Origin: Piezodorus guildinii
Lineage: Eukaryota > Arthropoda > Insecta > Hemiptera > Pentatomidae
Assembly (NCBI GenBank): GCA_023052935.1
Contig: CM041294.1
Coordinates: 41,935,736-41,999,735 of the forward strand
DNA: 64,000 nucleotides
Direction: 5' to 3'
In this document: positions 43,527-56,140 of the stretch, one piece after another
Numbering within the stretch: position 1 is the stretch's first letter
Layout of the letters: every line of letters begins with the position of its first letter
The notes under the pieces: generated by a model
Told to the model about the DNA's origin: nothing
Databases searched by the model: none
What the model saw: the letters and a program-made list of their open reading frames with translations, nothing else
Translations under genes and position numbers: made by a program

Positions 43527-44205
43527 AACCATGACGTGTGGTGTCAGAATTGGAAAATAAAAATAAATCCTCCCGAATAACCTTCACCCTTTATCGTAAA
43601 CCCATGACATCCTGCCCAACAGTATCCTTCAATAACACTCCTCTTGTCCCGATTAAACAGACCTTGACAAACCCTCATACAAGACTGAAACGACAAGAAA
43701 CTGCTAAACGTTTTCAACTACTTCATTACTTACTAGACAAACGTTCTAATCTTCCACTTAACTACAAAAGACTTATGACTACCATATGGCCGATATGGAC
43801 TTACGCAGTAGAGCTTTGGGGCTCTAATAAAGCATGAAATTTTTTCCGTATCAATCTCTACAGCCAAAAATCTTCGTAAAATTCTCAATGCTCCTTATTT
43901 TGTCACGAATAAACCTTAATGTTCCATATTTTGCTGATTTGTCCCGAACCAGATGCCATTCCTTACACGACAAACTCATTTTTCACTCTAATCCACTAGT
44001 TTCTATCCTTTCATCCTCTTCAATGCCTGGTAATCCACCGAGGCGTCTGAAAAGAAGATGGCCCCGATACCTTCTAGTTTAGAATATTTTTATTTTTCTT
44101 CCAATGGGAAGCTTCTCTACAAGTGTATCATGAATCTTAGATTTACTTGTTGTATTCGTTTACACAGTTGTAAATAGCAATAAATAAATAAAATTAAATG
44201 ATAAT
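43527..44205 (+). mobile_element. J2 (Jockey-type LINE) 3' fragment
   Basis: Opens within the reverse-transcriptase C-terminal region (homologous to WCQNWRIKVNSNKS at 50590), then TFTLYRKPMTSCPTVSFNN, TNPHTRLKRQETAKRFQLL, IWPIWTYAVELWGS, and after a shift NPPRRLKRRWPRYLLV. The usual YLGL.LDKRLTW is deleted. The 3' UTR ends TATTTACTTGTTGTATTCG-like and CAATAAATAAATAAAATTAA. Confidence 0.8.
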
Positions 44206-44285
44206 AAAAAAAATTTCCACCATTGCAGCAGTCAATTAATATATGCAGAAAACAGAAATATGTATGTTTTGATAAAAACAGGTAT

Positions 44286-44815
44286 AGATGAATGAATGAA
44301 TGAAATAAGAACTTTATTCTGGGACTAGGTCCCTTAAGAATAACATACAGGTGCAAAAAAAAAGTATTATGACTATTATGACCAAAGAACACACATAAAA
44401 AAACAAAACAAAATAGACTGATAACATTATAGATTACAATAAATATGTACAATTATTTTAAATGACAAAAATAGATACAAGTAAAAAAATTAAAATTAAA
44501 AATATTACAATAATATCTAAATGTAATAAAGAACTAACAAAGCAAAAAAAAAAAATTCAATAGTTAAAAATGAAAAGTTTATTATAATTTATGTCAAGAA
44601 GTGTAAATATTTCTCACACCACTTTAATCGTTATACTGACATTAGTTGGCATCTGGTTAGGAAGCAAGAAGGTGTTTAAAAAGGAGAGATTTGAAAGAAG
44701 ATTGGGAAGGAGCATGACGGATGTTTGATGGGAGAGTATTCCAGAAGAAAGTGGACCAAACTAAGAAGGAAAATTCACATCTAGTTGGTATGCACATCTG
44801 TTTGTAGCCACGCAT
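44286..44815 (-). mobile_element. LINE 3' tail, same group as 61872 and 285
   Basis: On the minus strand: IPTRCEFSFLVWSTFFWNTL then PSNIRHAPSQSSFKSLLFKH, parallel to the end of the frame at 62208. The 3' end carries AAGGGACCTAGTCCCAGAATAAAGTTC, closely matching GGGACTAGTCCCAGAATAAATAAAG at 62862. It is 5'-truncated near 44815. Confidence 0.7.
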
Positions 44816-44984
44816 GAAGACCGACAAAGATGTCCATAACGTAGGAAAACAACATTGCTCAGTGGGTTATATCATTGAAACATGTGCTGTTAAAGAATGT
44901 TCGTCAACCAACAATGCTATAGTATTGGAATATCGATTTTACGCTTTTAAATTATACAAAGTTCAAAATTCAAACTTTGATACT
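44816..44984. other. unassigned target region of J1 copy 2
   Basis: AT-rich. It ends with the first TSD (44985-44995). Confidence 0.4.
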
Positions 44985-44995
44985 ATACCCCGTAG

Positions 44996-45247
44996 GAGGC
45001 CCTGCCGGAACAACGCACATTTCAAAATCCTCAACCCGTTCCACAACCAGCTATTCCTCAAAATTTACCCAGCCCTCAAAAACCTCATCCGCATCAAATT
45101 TCTTATATTCCTCCACCATCAAATGTCTCAGACCTTACAAGTTTGATGACATCCTTCATCACTGAAATCAAATCCCTCGTTATGCCGCTAATATCACTAC
45201 TTACTAATCTTGTATCAAACTTAATTCCTTCCTTAAAAAATCCTTAA
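44996..45247 (+). pseudogene. J1 ORF1 C-terminal remnant
   Basis: Only the last roughly 80 codons of ORF1 remain (the Pro/Gln-rich and hydrophobic end, equivalent to 17380-17629), with no start codon of their own. The stop TAA again abuts the ORF2 ATG at 45248. Confidence 0.8.
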
Positions 45248-47931
45248 ATGACTTCACCTAACTCCTTATCCATTCTCCTATGGAATGCGAATGGTGTTAG
45301 AAATCATACTGACGAACTTACAGCTTTATTGCAAGACAAAAACGTTGACGTAGCACTTATTACTGAAACTAGACTAACCACTAAACAGTTCTTCAAAATA
45401 CCTCAATACGTAACATACCGTACGGACCACCCAGACGGCAAAGCCCATGCCGGTACTGCTGTCGTTGTGCACCAGTCCCTCTCTCATCACTTACTCCCAC
45501 TTCCTACCTATGATTTCCTACAAGCCACAGCCATAGTAATCAAAACTTTTTCCTTTCCGGTAACCCTTACATCAGCATATTGCCCTCCCAAACATTCCAT
45601 TTCCAACACCGAATTTGTATCCTTTCTAAATTCCTTAGGAAATCATTTCATTCTGGGTGCAGACTTAAATGCCAAGCATCAGCAGTGGGGTTCGAGAACC
45701 ACGAATTCTCGTGGACGAAATTTGCTGTCTGCACTCAACTCCCGTCATTTCAATCTCCTACCTCCTGATTCCCCTACCAACTGGCCAACCGATCCCAACC
45801 GTAATCCTGACATCCTTGACTTCTTCATTCACAGCGGATTAGGCTCCCTCAACTTATCTGTAACTCGACTTGATGAACTATCCTCAGACCATAGTCCACT
45901 GATCCTAAAAGTATCTCTCACTCCAATTCCAAAACCTATCCCACCGTCATTTATCCGAGGCCCTGTCAACTGGAACCTATTTCGCCAAATCCTGACCGAT
46001 AATATTAACCTCAGAGCGACCCTCAAAACCCCAGAAGACCTTGAAGATTCAGTCTACTCCTTCACCACCGCCATTCAGCAAGCTGTCTGGACTGCCTCCT
46101 CTCCTAAGCACTCCAATATAACTCCTATCCAAAACCATTTGCCGCAACACCTTACAGACCTAATCCATGCAAAACGCCGTGCCAGATCATTATGGCAGCG
46201 CACCCGACACCCAACAGATCGCCGCTCCTATAACTTCTATTGTAGACAATTGAAGCAGGAGTTGGCGACCTTCCGTTCCCAGTCCTTTAATTCCTACCTC
46301 TCCTCTCTGTCAGCTAGTGATAATTCCTTGTGGAATGTCACGAAGAAGATTTTAAAATCCCATCAAGTTTCCCATCCTCTCCGGCGTGGTGATGACTCCT
46401 GGGCTGCGTCTGATGAAGATAAAGCCGAGGAATTCGCCACACACCTCTCCAAAGTATTCACTCCTCACCCGGAATCCCAAAGCAATCATACCGCAGCAGT
46501 ACAAGACTTCCTTTTGTCACCAATACCTCTTTCCCTACCTCCTAAAGCTATTAATCCCTCTGAGGTTAAATATCTTCTCCAGAAACTGACCCTCCGTAAA
46601 TCTCCTGGACATGATCTCCTTACCCCCCAGATCCTCCGTCAACTTCCGCAGAAAGCTATTATATTCCTTACCTATATCTACAACTGCATCCTACGCACCA
46701 CCTATTTTCCTCTCTTGTGGAAACATTCCACAATCATTCTCTTCCTAAAACCAGGTAAACCTTCCAGCAACACTTCATCCTACAGACCTATTAGTCTACT
46801 CCCCATCCTCTCAAAAGTGTTTGAAAAACTCCTTCTAAAACGAATCCTGCCTATATTAGAATCACAAAATCTTCCTTCCCATCAGTTTGGTTTCCGTGCT
46901 CATCATTCCACTGTTCAACAAGGACTCCGAGTTGTAGACTATATTTCCTCAGCCCTTGAATGCAAAGAGTATTGTTCTGGTGCGTTTCTGGACATAGCGC
47001 AAGCTTTTGACCGGGTATGGCACACCGGATTACTCTTCAAGCTTAAAACGCATTTACCCCAGTCTCTATACCTCATTCTACGATCCTATCTCTCAAACCG
47101 CTCCTTCCGAGTTCGCTGTGGTGTAGAATTTTCTAACTTTTATCCCATTGAGGCCGGTGTTCCTCAAGGCAGCGTCTTGGGACCCGTCCTCTACATCCTT
47201 TACACTGCTGATATTCCTAATCATCCTGACACCTTTCTGGCAATATTTGCAGATGACACCGCCATCCTATCATCCAATTCCGATCCTGAAATAGCATCCT
47301 TAATCCTGCAAAGACACCTTTGTCTTATCGAAGACTGGTGTAATGCTTGGCGTATTAAGGTTAATGAAAGCAAATGCACCCACGTCACCTTCACCTTCGA
47401 CGCCAATCCTGTCCAATGGTTCATTTCAATTCCATACCGCTTCCTTCCTCAGACACAGTCCGGTATCTTGGCTTACTACTAGACAAAAGATTGACGTGGA
47501 ACCCACATACAAGACTTAAACGAAAAGAACTCAACAGACGATTCGGACAGTTATACAGACTACTAAACAGAAAATCTAAGCTTACAGTTGACAACAAATT
47601 GTTGCTTTACAAGACAATACTGAAGCCAATGTGGACCTACGGACTTGAACTGTGGGGAACAGCCAAACGTTCTAACATCAAACGCATTCAATCCTTTCAA
47701 TCCAAAGTCCTCCGAACAATAGTAAATGCTCCTTATTATGTCTCCAATTATACCTTACACCACGACCTTAATGTTCCATTTATTTCAGACCTGATTCCAT
47801 CTAAATTTTCCAAATTCCACCAGAACCTCATTCATCATCCTAATCCTCTAGCACAATCCCTATCCAGCTCCACTCATCCATACGACCCTCCTAGAAGGTT
47901 GAAACGGCAGTGGCCCCGAGACATATTGTAA
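45248..47931 (+). pseudogene. J1 LINE ORF2 (endonuclease-reverse transcriptase) with one frameshift
   Basis: The coding length is 2,684 bp, one base less than copy 1. The endonuclease motifs LLWNANGVRN, ITETRL, LGADLNAKHQQWGS and SSDHSPLIL are intact. So are the reverse-transcriptase motifs YRPISLLPILSKVFEKLL, HQFGFRAHHSTVQQGL, FLDIAQAFDRVW, GVPQGSVLGPVLY and FADDTAIL. One C is missing near 47394 (CACC-TTCG against CACCCTTCG), so the frame stops at 47482 and the C-terminal part (YLGLLLDKRLTW, ELWGTAKRSNIKR, PRRLKRQWPRDIL) is read from 47374 in another frame. No nonsense change occurs. It is the best ORF2 of the family in this window. Confidence 0.88.
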
Positions 47932-48383
47932 ACACCTATTCTGGAGTTCTGACACTGGTCAGATTCTCCTCTCATGTGCGGTGTGATTGTGGCTGTGGCG
48001 CCCTTACTTAGCTTCCGCTGGCTCTCACCAGTGATGCTGCTGAGAGGGAGGCGCTGGGATCCTTTGGACTCTGCTTGTCCTTCCACAAGTGGGGGGACAA
48101 GCCCCGTCTGGGGTTCCCGAGCTGATTGTAAATATTGTACATAGGTATGAATGTGACATGTTTTGTTTATTTATTTGTTAACTTCATTTATTTGTATTTA
48201 TTTTGTCTATAAATTTTGTTATTGTATACGTTTATTTATTTTTATTTTATTTTATGTACTTTGACTTTCCTTTTGTTTATATTGTAAATATTGTATGAGT
48301 GAGATCCTGTAGCACTATTATTATTGTCTATTATGACAAATTGTAATATATACGAATAAAAAAAAAAAAAAAATACCCCGTAG

Positions 48384-49713
48384 AAAGATGAAGTAAAAAA
48401 ATTATAATATTGTATATTTATCAAGACTTGTAATGTATAAGCAAATAAGAGAGAGGGTCAACGAGTTGGGCCTCGATTTTATGAGAAGCTAATGAAATTT
48501 ATATGGGCAACAAATTAGCATTTAGATTAAGTGCTCTGAGGGCGACACTACCGCCAAAGGCCGCCCGACCTCCACTGGTTATGTTAAACAGGGATCGTTT
48601 GAACCTCCCTGTCGGTGAGAAATAATTAAATTTATACTTATCTAGCCATCAGCAACCCTAACTACGATTTATAACGTTGTAAAAAAGATGTTTGGATGTC
48701 AGAAAATCCAAACAGTATCGTTCAACAAGTGTGTTGGAGCGGTAATAAAATTAGATGCGAGCATACATAAACTTACTTGTAGCCATTCATTAATATGTCA
48801 CACAGATCTATCATTATGAATATAGAATTATAACGCGATTCTTTGGTATCCACATGCTCCTTCTAAACCAAGGATTTTGATATGGTTTCCATCATCATTT
48901 AGGAGAAGCTTTCCTGAAGGTTTATAAGTGAAATTCATTGCAATATAGCTTATCTTTAAACAGGAAAAATAAATTTTCTTTAACCAAGTTGTGAAATAAT
49001 TATTCTTGAAATATAAGTAGTAACACAGACGTATAATATACCGTTGGAAAGCGCAATATTTTAGAAAAGTTAATATGTAATAAAAAAAAAAGTACAAGTT
49101 AATATCAAATTGCTACAATTCTATAAAATTATGACCATGTTATTGAGAAAGGTAATAATAGCTAAAATATTGACAACATCGTACAGGTTCGTGCGAGTTA
49201 TTTTTTTCCATTTAGTACGCAATATTTTAGAACGTACCGCATTGTAACTAAGTTGTTAACATAAATGGTAAAAAAAAACCTGTACCACTACAACCCATGA
49301 AGAGTCTTGGGCTCAGCACATATAGAGATTCGTACTGTTTCTAGACCAACGGTCGTGCAATGAGATGATTCGGCCGAGATCACGCTGAGCCGCCAGTTTT
49401 TTTTCCCATTTTTAATAATAAAAAAAATAAAATAAAATAAATTATAAAATAAATGTTCTATAACTAAGTTATGAAATAATTATTTCTGAAATATAAGTAG
49501 TATCACAGACGTATAATATACCGTTGGAAAGCGCAAAATTTTAGAAAAGTTAATATGTAATAAAATAAATCGTAGGAGTTAATATAAAGTTGTTGTAAGC
49601 CTATAAACTTAAACTAATATTGTTATTAATTATTTGAACATTAATACTAATTCATGAAAACAGGTGATTCACTGTAAACTAAATAGGATTCCTATAGAAA
49701 CTTAACTTAATTT
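48384..49713. other. mixed AT-rich sequence with repeat A-related fragments
   Basis: Two related pieces at about 49010-49090 and 49485-49570 share GACGTATAATATACCGTTGG and AAAGCGCAA.ATTTTAGAAAAG. A G+C-richer block at 48520-48620 and another at 49275-49400 (ending GCCGCCAG plus T run) are unassigned. CCGCCAGG-type ends also occur at 51430 and 63888, so this may be a small repeat family. Confidence 0.4.
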
Positions 49714-49726
49714 TAAAAATGTTATT

Positions 49727-50015
49727 GGTTGTTTGTTTATTTATTTAACGTCACTTTATGCTACTATGGCTAATCGGACGATGCTATAGTGGGAGTCCTA
49801 AATTTTGCCTATCCATATTTTATTAGGATAGGGATCTTTAACGAGTACCTGACATCGCACAGGCTCGGGACCACCTTTTAACGTCCCCTCCAAAGGAAGG
49901 CATAACTAAAGATTTTTTACTCCCATTAAAAAATCCTAGGACCACCTGTGGGTTTGAACCCGTGACCTTTGGCATAGGAGGCTGTTATGCTAACCACCCA
50001 GCTACAAGTGATCCC
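49727..50015 (-). mobile_element. SINE S1 copy with a perfect 13-bp TSD
   Basis: TAAAAATGTTATT occurs at 49714-49726 and 50016-50028. At 289 bp it is collinear with 8684-8973. On the minus strand the head has TAGCTGGGTGGTTAGC and the B-box-like GGTCACGGGTTCAAACCC; the tail is GACGTTAAATAAATAAACAAAC. Confidence 0.88.
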
Positions 50016-50154
50016 TAAAAATGTTATTTAAACAGTTCATTAGGAATATAAAATATAAATAAACTGAATATAATAGGACCTGTTCTTATTTTTGTCATTT
50101 TTTAATACATACCTAGCATTCATGTTTTCATTATATGTGCAATATTATAAAAAA

Positions 50155-50370
50155 AAAAAACTGGTGCGGACAACACACGACGTTCACTTACCTCTGTAAT
50201 TTCTAATACAGTTAGAGATAAAAATGAGTAAAACCATTAAAGAATTAATTAAAATGAATTAATATAGAAACATGTGTTTTATTATAAACTCTATTATATT
50301 ATTATCTGAAATCATCAGTTAGTTTTATCTACTTTTCATCACTCTCTATTAACTTTTAAAAGCTTGAGTA
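50155..50370 (-). repeat. repeat A, terminal part (split by J2)
   Basis: The plus strand begins CTGGTGCGGACAACACACGA and ends at CTTGAGTA, the TSD of the LINE. It continues at 51322. Confidence 0.75.
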
Positions 50371-51313
50371 CCTTTCCTACTCTTCCATATTTTCTCAGTC
50401 TGCAGGTGTATCTCAGGGTAGTATCTTAGGTCCCATCCTTTATACGGTATATACAGCTGATATTCCACTCCATCCATCCATTGTCCTCACAACTTATGCG
50501 GATGACACTTGTGAGTTATCTGTACATAATGATCCATCCGCTGCATCCCGAACCCTTCAGTCTCACATCACAGCCATTGAGGAATGGTGTCAGAACTGGA
50601 GGATTAAAGTAAATTCTAACAAATCCCACCAAATTACCTTTACCCTTCGTCGCACACCGATGACTTCCTGCCCAACTGTATCCTTTAATAATACCCCACT
50701 CATACCTGTTGAACAAATCCGTTACCTAGGACTCCATCTTGACAAACGTCTTACATGGAATCCCCATACGCGACTTAAACGACAAGAAACTGCCCGTAGA
50801 TACCGATTACTACAACACTTACTAGACAAACGTTCAAAACTTCCAATTTATTACAAAAAGCTCATTTATGTTACCATCATCAGACCCATCTGGACATATG
50901 GAATCGAGCTTTGGGGCTCTACTAAACCATCTAATTCCTCTCGTATTCAATCCTTACAATCCAAAATCCTTCGCAAAATCCTAAATGCTCCTTATTTCGT
51001 TACGAATAAAATCATCCATAATGGCCTAAATATCCCGCAGAACTAGCCCGAAACAGATACGCCTCTTTTCATTCCAAACTCCCAACCCACACGAATCCTC
51101 TTGTACTTAACTTATCATTCCCATTTATTCCTGACAACCCTCCGAGGCGATTGAAAAGACGATGGCCTCGAGACCTAGTTTAATTAAATTGACTTTGAAG
51201 TGCTACCACTGGGTAGTTTCTTCACAAGACACTATCACGCCCATAAGTGTCAATCAGCCCATTTACTAGTATATATTGTATGTACAGTTGTAAATATCAA
51301 TAAAATATAAAAA
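50371..51313 (+). mobile_element. J2 (Jockey-type LINE), 5'-truncated, inside repeat A
   Basis: The repeated CTTGAGTA (50363-50370 and 51314-51321) bounds it. It encodes the end of a reverse transcriptase: SAGVSQGSILGPILY, TYADDTCELS, EEWCQNWRIKVNSNKSHQIT, YLGLHLDKRLTWNPHTRLKR and ELWGSTKPSNSSRIQSL. The longest open piece is 50660-51046, with a stop after GLNIPQN. The 3' UTR ends AGTTGTAAATATCAATAAAA. Confidence 0.85.
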
Positions 51314-51321
51314 CTTGAGTA

Positions 51322-52206
51322 TAAGATAATATTTTTTCTAAAATCTTCAGCTTTCCAACGGTATATTATACGTCTATATTACTGTTCTTATGTTCAAAAA
51401 CAAAGTTGGCGCGCTGTGCTTCATTAACAAGCCGCCAGGTTGCAGTACGGTCAACATGAATTTTCCTTATCGGGAACACAAAAAACAGTTAGTTTTATCA
51501 GATTTTTATTACTCTCCATTACCCTTTGTAATTGAGTGAATCAGATAATATTTTTTCTAAAAACGTTAGCTATCCAACGGTATATTATACATCTATATTA
51601 CTATTGCTGTGTTCAAAAAATTCATAAACAAATATTTGTTCAGTTTTCTCCTTTAGCTGTTTATCAAATTCACTCAAAGTTCATATTTAGCTGTTAATTA
51701 TCAATGGTAACAAGATAATATAGTTATTTTTATAGAATCTATAAAATTAAAGGTACGTTAGAGGAAGAAAGTTTAAAATATTTGCATTTAAGCCCCATCA
51801 GACTATTTAAATCAGAATGACGCCTACATGATATTAAAGCCCATTAAATTTTACATCGATATAGCGAGTTTAATCAAAATCGTTCGAGCCGTTTTTGAGA
51901 ATATCGTAAAAAGAAGCTAAATGCATGAGATAAAGTAGAACTTCCGGTCAGCCGATTTTAGTGAAAACGTTGCTGTAGCATCTCGGGCTTATAGTAATTT
52001 TAAAAATGAAATTTCAGTTTCGTACGACTTACCGTTTTTTCGCTAGACTTACCACACATACACAAACACACACGCAGACCTTTTTTCAGGACTTGGTTAT
52101 TTGGACTCAGGAGACCCTAAAACGTGTATTTCCGTCGAAAAATGGAAGTCGAAAATGTTCACGATCACAATACTTTCCCTTACTATATATACTAAGTAAA
52201 AGTAAA
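51322..52206 (-). repeat. repeat A, main part of a full-length minus-strand copy
   Basis: It continues the copy interrupted at 50370 and ends TTCCCTTACTATATATACTAAGTAAAAGTAAAAAT, the terminal hairpin region. With the first part it gives a copy of about 1.1 kb. A G+C-richer 60-bp insert (51405-51465) is foreign to the family. Confidence 0.75.
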
Positions 52207-52255
52207 AATATTATTATTAAATATATCAAGTTTTAAATTATTTCATGAAATCAGA

Positions 52256-52900
52256 TTTTTACTTTCACTTACCTATATACGAAACATATAGTAAGAGTAT
52301 TGCGAACATGACTATTTTCGAATTCGAGTTTTCACCGGAAATACACGTTTTAGGGTCTCTTGAGCCAAATGATCAAGTCCTACAAAAATGTCAGTGTGTG
52401 TGTAGTAAGTCTTGCTCGAATAAATAAAGTAGTATGAAACTGAAATTTTATATTAAAGACTAATAACTATACGCCCGAGATGTAACAATTTTTTCATCAT
52501 AACCAGCTAACCAGAGGAGTCACTTTATACCACGCATTATGAAACTTTTTACGATTTTCTCAAAAACGGCTCGATATATTAATCAAACGATTAAGTTCGA
52601 TGTAAAATTTAATGGGCTTTAACATAGGTTTCATTCTCATTGAAATAGTCTGACAGGGCTCAAATGTCAATATTTTACATTTTCTTCCTCTAAACTACCT
52701 TAAATTTTAAAATATTCGAAAATATTAACCGTATCGCGTTGCCAGGATCATTAAAATACGGCTAAATTTACAAGTTGAACGAAATCGGTATCCAACTAAA
52801 GGAGAAAGGAGCAAAACATTTTTTAGATGTAATTTTTGTTGACGTCGGAAAGCTAAAAATTTGGGAAAAGATAAAAAATTAAACTTTACGTTATGTTCCA
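52256..52900 (+). repeat. repeat A copy
   Basis: Starts TTTTTACTTTCACTTACCTA, then AGTAAGAGTATTGCGAACATG, CGGAAATACACGTTTTAGGG, GTGTGTGTAGTAAGTC, CCGAGATGTAAC, TTTTTACGATTTTCTCAAAA and TCATTGAAATAGTCTGACAGGG. Similarity fades after 52870. Confidence 0.75.
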
Positions 52901-53022
52901 TGATGAAATAATCTAATAGTCGATGTAATAATTAAAACTCAAGTTTATATCGTCGTAAAATTAAGTGATTGTTTTGAATAATACTATTATTTAATCTGAA
53001 AATAAGTAATGTATGTAGGGGA
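52901..53022. other. AT-rich spacer
   Basis: Nothing recognised. Confidence 0.4.
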
Positions 53023-53057
53023 TCACTTGTAGCTGGGTGGTTAGCATAACAGGCTTC
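53023..53057 (+). repeat. SINE S1 head joined directly to a LINE
   Basis: GGGGATCACTTGTAGCTGGG followed by TGGTTAGCATAACAGGC is the exact S1 5' head. It switches at about 53057 into J1 sequence in the same orientation. The rest of the SINE is absent. Confidence 0.75.
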
Positions 53058-54414
53058 TTCTTAAACATATCCTACCCATATTAGAATCTCAAAATCTTCC
53101 TTCCCATCAGTTTGGATTCCGTCCTCAGCATTCCACAGTTCAACAGGGGCTCCGAGTTGTAGACCATATTTCCTCAGCTCTTGAATGCAAAGATTATTGT
53201 TCTGGTGCGTTTCTGGACATTGCGCAAGCTTTTGACCGGGTATGGCACACTGGATTGCTCTTCAAGCTGAAAACCCATTTACCCCAGTCTCTATACCTCA
53301 TTCTCCGATCCTATCTCTCGAACCGTTCCTTCCGAGTTCGCTGTGGTGAAGAATTTTCTAACCTTTATCCCGTTGAGGCCGGTGTTCCTCAAGGCAGCGT
53401 CTTGGGACCCATCCTCTACATCCTTTACACTGCTGATATTCCTACACATCCTGATACCTTTCTGGCAACTTTTGCAGACGACACCGCCATCCTATCATCC
53501 AGTTCCAATCCTGAAACAGCATCCTTAAACCTTCAGAGACACCTTTACCTTATCGAACACTGGTGTAATAACTGGCGTGTAAAGGTGAACGAAGCCAAAT
53601 GTAAACACATAACCTTTACTCTTAGACGAAAATCCTGTCCGCCAGTTTATTTCAACTCATTACCGATTCCTCTCTCAGATACAGTCCGGTATCTTGGCTT
53701 ACTGTTAGACAAAAGATTGACTTGGAACCCACATACAAGACTTAAAAGACAAGAACTCAACCGACGATTCGGACAGTTATACCGACTACTCAACAGAAAA
53801 TCTGAACTTACAGTTGACAACAAATTATTAATCTACAAGACAATACTGAAGCCCATCTGGACCTACGGACTTGAACTGTGGGGGACAGCTAAACGTTCTA
53901 ACATCAAACGCATTCAATCCTTTCAATCCAAAGTCCTCCGTACAATAGTAAATGCTCCTTATTATGTCTCCAATTATACCTTGCACCACGACCATAATGT
54001 TCCATTTATTTCAGACCTAATTCCATCCAAATTTTCCGAATTCCACCAGAACCTCATTCATCATCCTAATCCTTTAGCTCAATCCCTATCCAGCTCCACT
54101 CATCCATACAACCCACCTAGAAGGTTGAAACGGCAGTGGCCCCGCGACCTTTTGTAAATATATTGGAGTTCTAGCACTGGCTAGATTCTCCACTCAATGT
54201 GATGTATGTATGAGTGTGTGTATGTGTATATAGGTATAAGTGAATTATTGACTTTTGTATTGATTCATTATTGTGTATATATTTTATTGTAATTTTATGT
54301 TGTGTGAATATTGTATGAATTTAGTATGTTTGATGTCATTCAGCACTACTATTAATGTCCAAATTGGGACAGATTGTAAAATTTTCTCAATAAAAATTGT
54401 TATTATTAAAAAAA
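53058..54414 (+). mobile_element. J1 copy 3: 5'-truncated, diverged Jockey-type LINE
   Basis: Begins inside the reverse transcriptase (equivalent to 19215 of copy 1) and runs through the end of ORF2 at 54157. The 3' UTR, unlike copies 1 and 2, is short (about 210 bp) and ends CAATAAAAATTGTTATTATT plus poly-A. It is a separate subfamily. I found no TSD. Confidence 0.8.
53068..54157 (+). pseudogene. J1-like ORF2 C-terminal half, frame open to its natural end
   Basis: The frame is open from the truncation to the stop at 54155-54157, with no stop or shift: QFGFRPQHSTVQQGLRVVDH, FLDIAQAFDRVWH, GVPQGSVLGPILY, TFADDTAILSSSS, RYLGLLLDKRLTWNPHTRL, ELWGTAKRSNIKR and RRLKRQWPRDLL. The endonuclease and the first reverse-transcriptase motifs are missing, so it cannot act alone. 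The open 300-codon part from the ATG at 53255 reflects recent age, not a known function. Confidence 0.8.
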
Positions 54415-54965
54415 AAAATTTTTACCATTCTAGTGTTCGTTCTTTTTAGAGTTTGTTTGTTAACGATGAATTACCCCTGTATCCAAGGATTAAGATTGGT
54501 GAATAAAATTAATTAATTAATTAAGTTAGCCCCACCTAAATTTGAATTCCGGGAAATAAAATTAAATGAAAAATATTGTTTGCAATATTTTGGTTACATT
54601 TTTAGTAGATAAAAAATGGACTAAGCATGACAAGACAAAGTTGATGTTTCTGCAGTAGTTTATAACTAAACCATAAAATTCTCACGACGTAAAAATATTT
54701 TAGTGTTCCTAATTTGTTATATTAGCAAATTAAAGTTTATAAACATTCAGAACTTTTTTTTTTTTAATTATAGGTTCAAAAGTAGTAACACAAATGGACA
54801 GAATATGTTTCAAAAATTTAATAGAAAATAATCATAAATTCTTTAAAAAAAAAAAAATGAATTGACGAAAATCGTATACTGAAGGATGTAGTACGGTTTC
54901 CAAAGTTCCATTCCAACATTTTTGGAATAGTTAATAATGTACTAAGAATTAATATTGAAGAATTA
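54415..54965. other. AT-rich, nothing recognised
   Basis: No supported feature. Confidence 0.45.
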
Positions 54966-55663
54966 AAATAAATTCCATCAAATCCCACCAAATAACCTTT
55001 ACCCTTCGTCGTAAACCTATGACATCCTGTTCTACAGTATCCTTTAATAATATTCCGCTTGTTCCAGTTGAACAGATCCGTTACCTAGGACTTCTACTTG
55101 ACAAACGTCTAACATGGAATCCGCACACTAGACTGAAACGACAAGAAACTGCTCGCCACTTTCGGTTACTTCAACATTTACTAGACAAACGCTCTAAACT
55201 TCCACTTTACTACAAAAGACTCATGACCATTATAAGACCTATCTGGACTTACGAAGTTGAGCTATGGGGCTCCATTAAACCATCAAATTCTTCCCGTCTT
55301 CAATCCTTACAATCCAACATCCTCAACGCTACTTATTTTGTCACGAACAAGCTCATCTATAACGACCTTAATATTCTCTTCGTAGCTGATTTGGCCCGAA
55401 CCAGGTATCAATCCTTCCATGACAAATTCCACTCCCACTCTAACCCACTAGTGTCAATGCTAGTTTCCTCTTCTATTCCTGACAATCCTCCGAGGCGCCT
55501 GAAAAAGAAGATGGCCTCGAGACCTTCTAGTTTAGATTCATAGTGGACTGATGCCAATGGGCATTTCCTCTTCATGTTTTTTTTTACATGTATATTATCT
55601 GACAGCTAATTTACTTGATGTATTTACTAATGCAGTAGTAAATCTCAATAAAAGGAAAAAAAG
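54966..55663 (+). mobile_element. J2 (Jockey-type LINE) 3' fragment
   Basis: Starts in AATTCCATCAAATCCCACCA (cf. 50615). The open piece 55019-55543 contains MTSCSTVSFNNIPLVPVEQI, RYLGLLLDKRLTWNPHTRLK, IIRPIWTYEVELWGSIKPSN and PDNPPRRLKKKM. The 3' UTR has CCAATGGGCATTTCC, TTTACTTGATGTATT and CAATAAAAGG. It lacks the catalytic FADD part. Confidence 0.82.
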
Positions 55664-56140
55664 AATTAATATAATTTAAAAATACTTGTATTTTGTCAGC
55701 ATATGACATTTTCACTAAACCTTTCACATGGATTCTTCAACCTTACATGTACCTCAATTAAAAGACTATTGGGAAAGTCGTTCCAACAATTAGCATACGA
55801 CTACTCTGTTACACATTTTTTGTTAGGGTTCATTAGATGAAGATGTCGATTTAAGTGCATGAGGGTTCATTTTTAATCAAGGCAATCAATTGAAATTATT
55901 ATCGCATTTTACAATTGAATAGGCATGGAAACATATGCGGGTACTTAATGATTTTTTTTTTACTTCATCCACACAGACATACTTTATTAAACAACAAACG
56001 CAGAGAAAGAGGTGTAAGTACTTCACCCACGACCACATTAATGTTGCGCGCTTACAGCAAATGAAAGTGCTTCTAATATGGGCATGTGACCGAGCATAAG
56101 AGATAGGAACGGTTAGTGTAGCGTCCGCTGCGATTATATT
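55664..56140. other. AT-rich, nothing recognised
   Basis: No supported feature. The last 80 bases are somewhat G+C-richer. Confidence 0.4.

Larger units (their letters stand above)
44996..48372 (+). mobile_element. J1 copy 2: 5'-truncated Jockey-type LINE with a perfect 11-bp TSD
   Basis: ATACCCCGTAG occurs at 44985-44995 and at 48373-48383, immediately outside the element. It begins inside ORF1 (equivalent to about 17380 of copy 1), has ORF2, the same 3' UTR and a poly-A tail of about 15. This is a clear target-primed insertion. It is very similar to copy 1 throughout. Confidence 0.92.
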
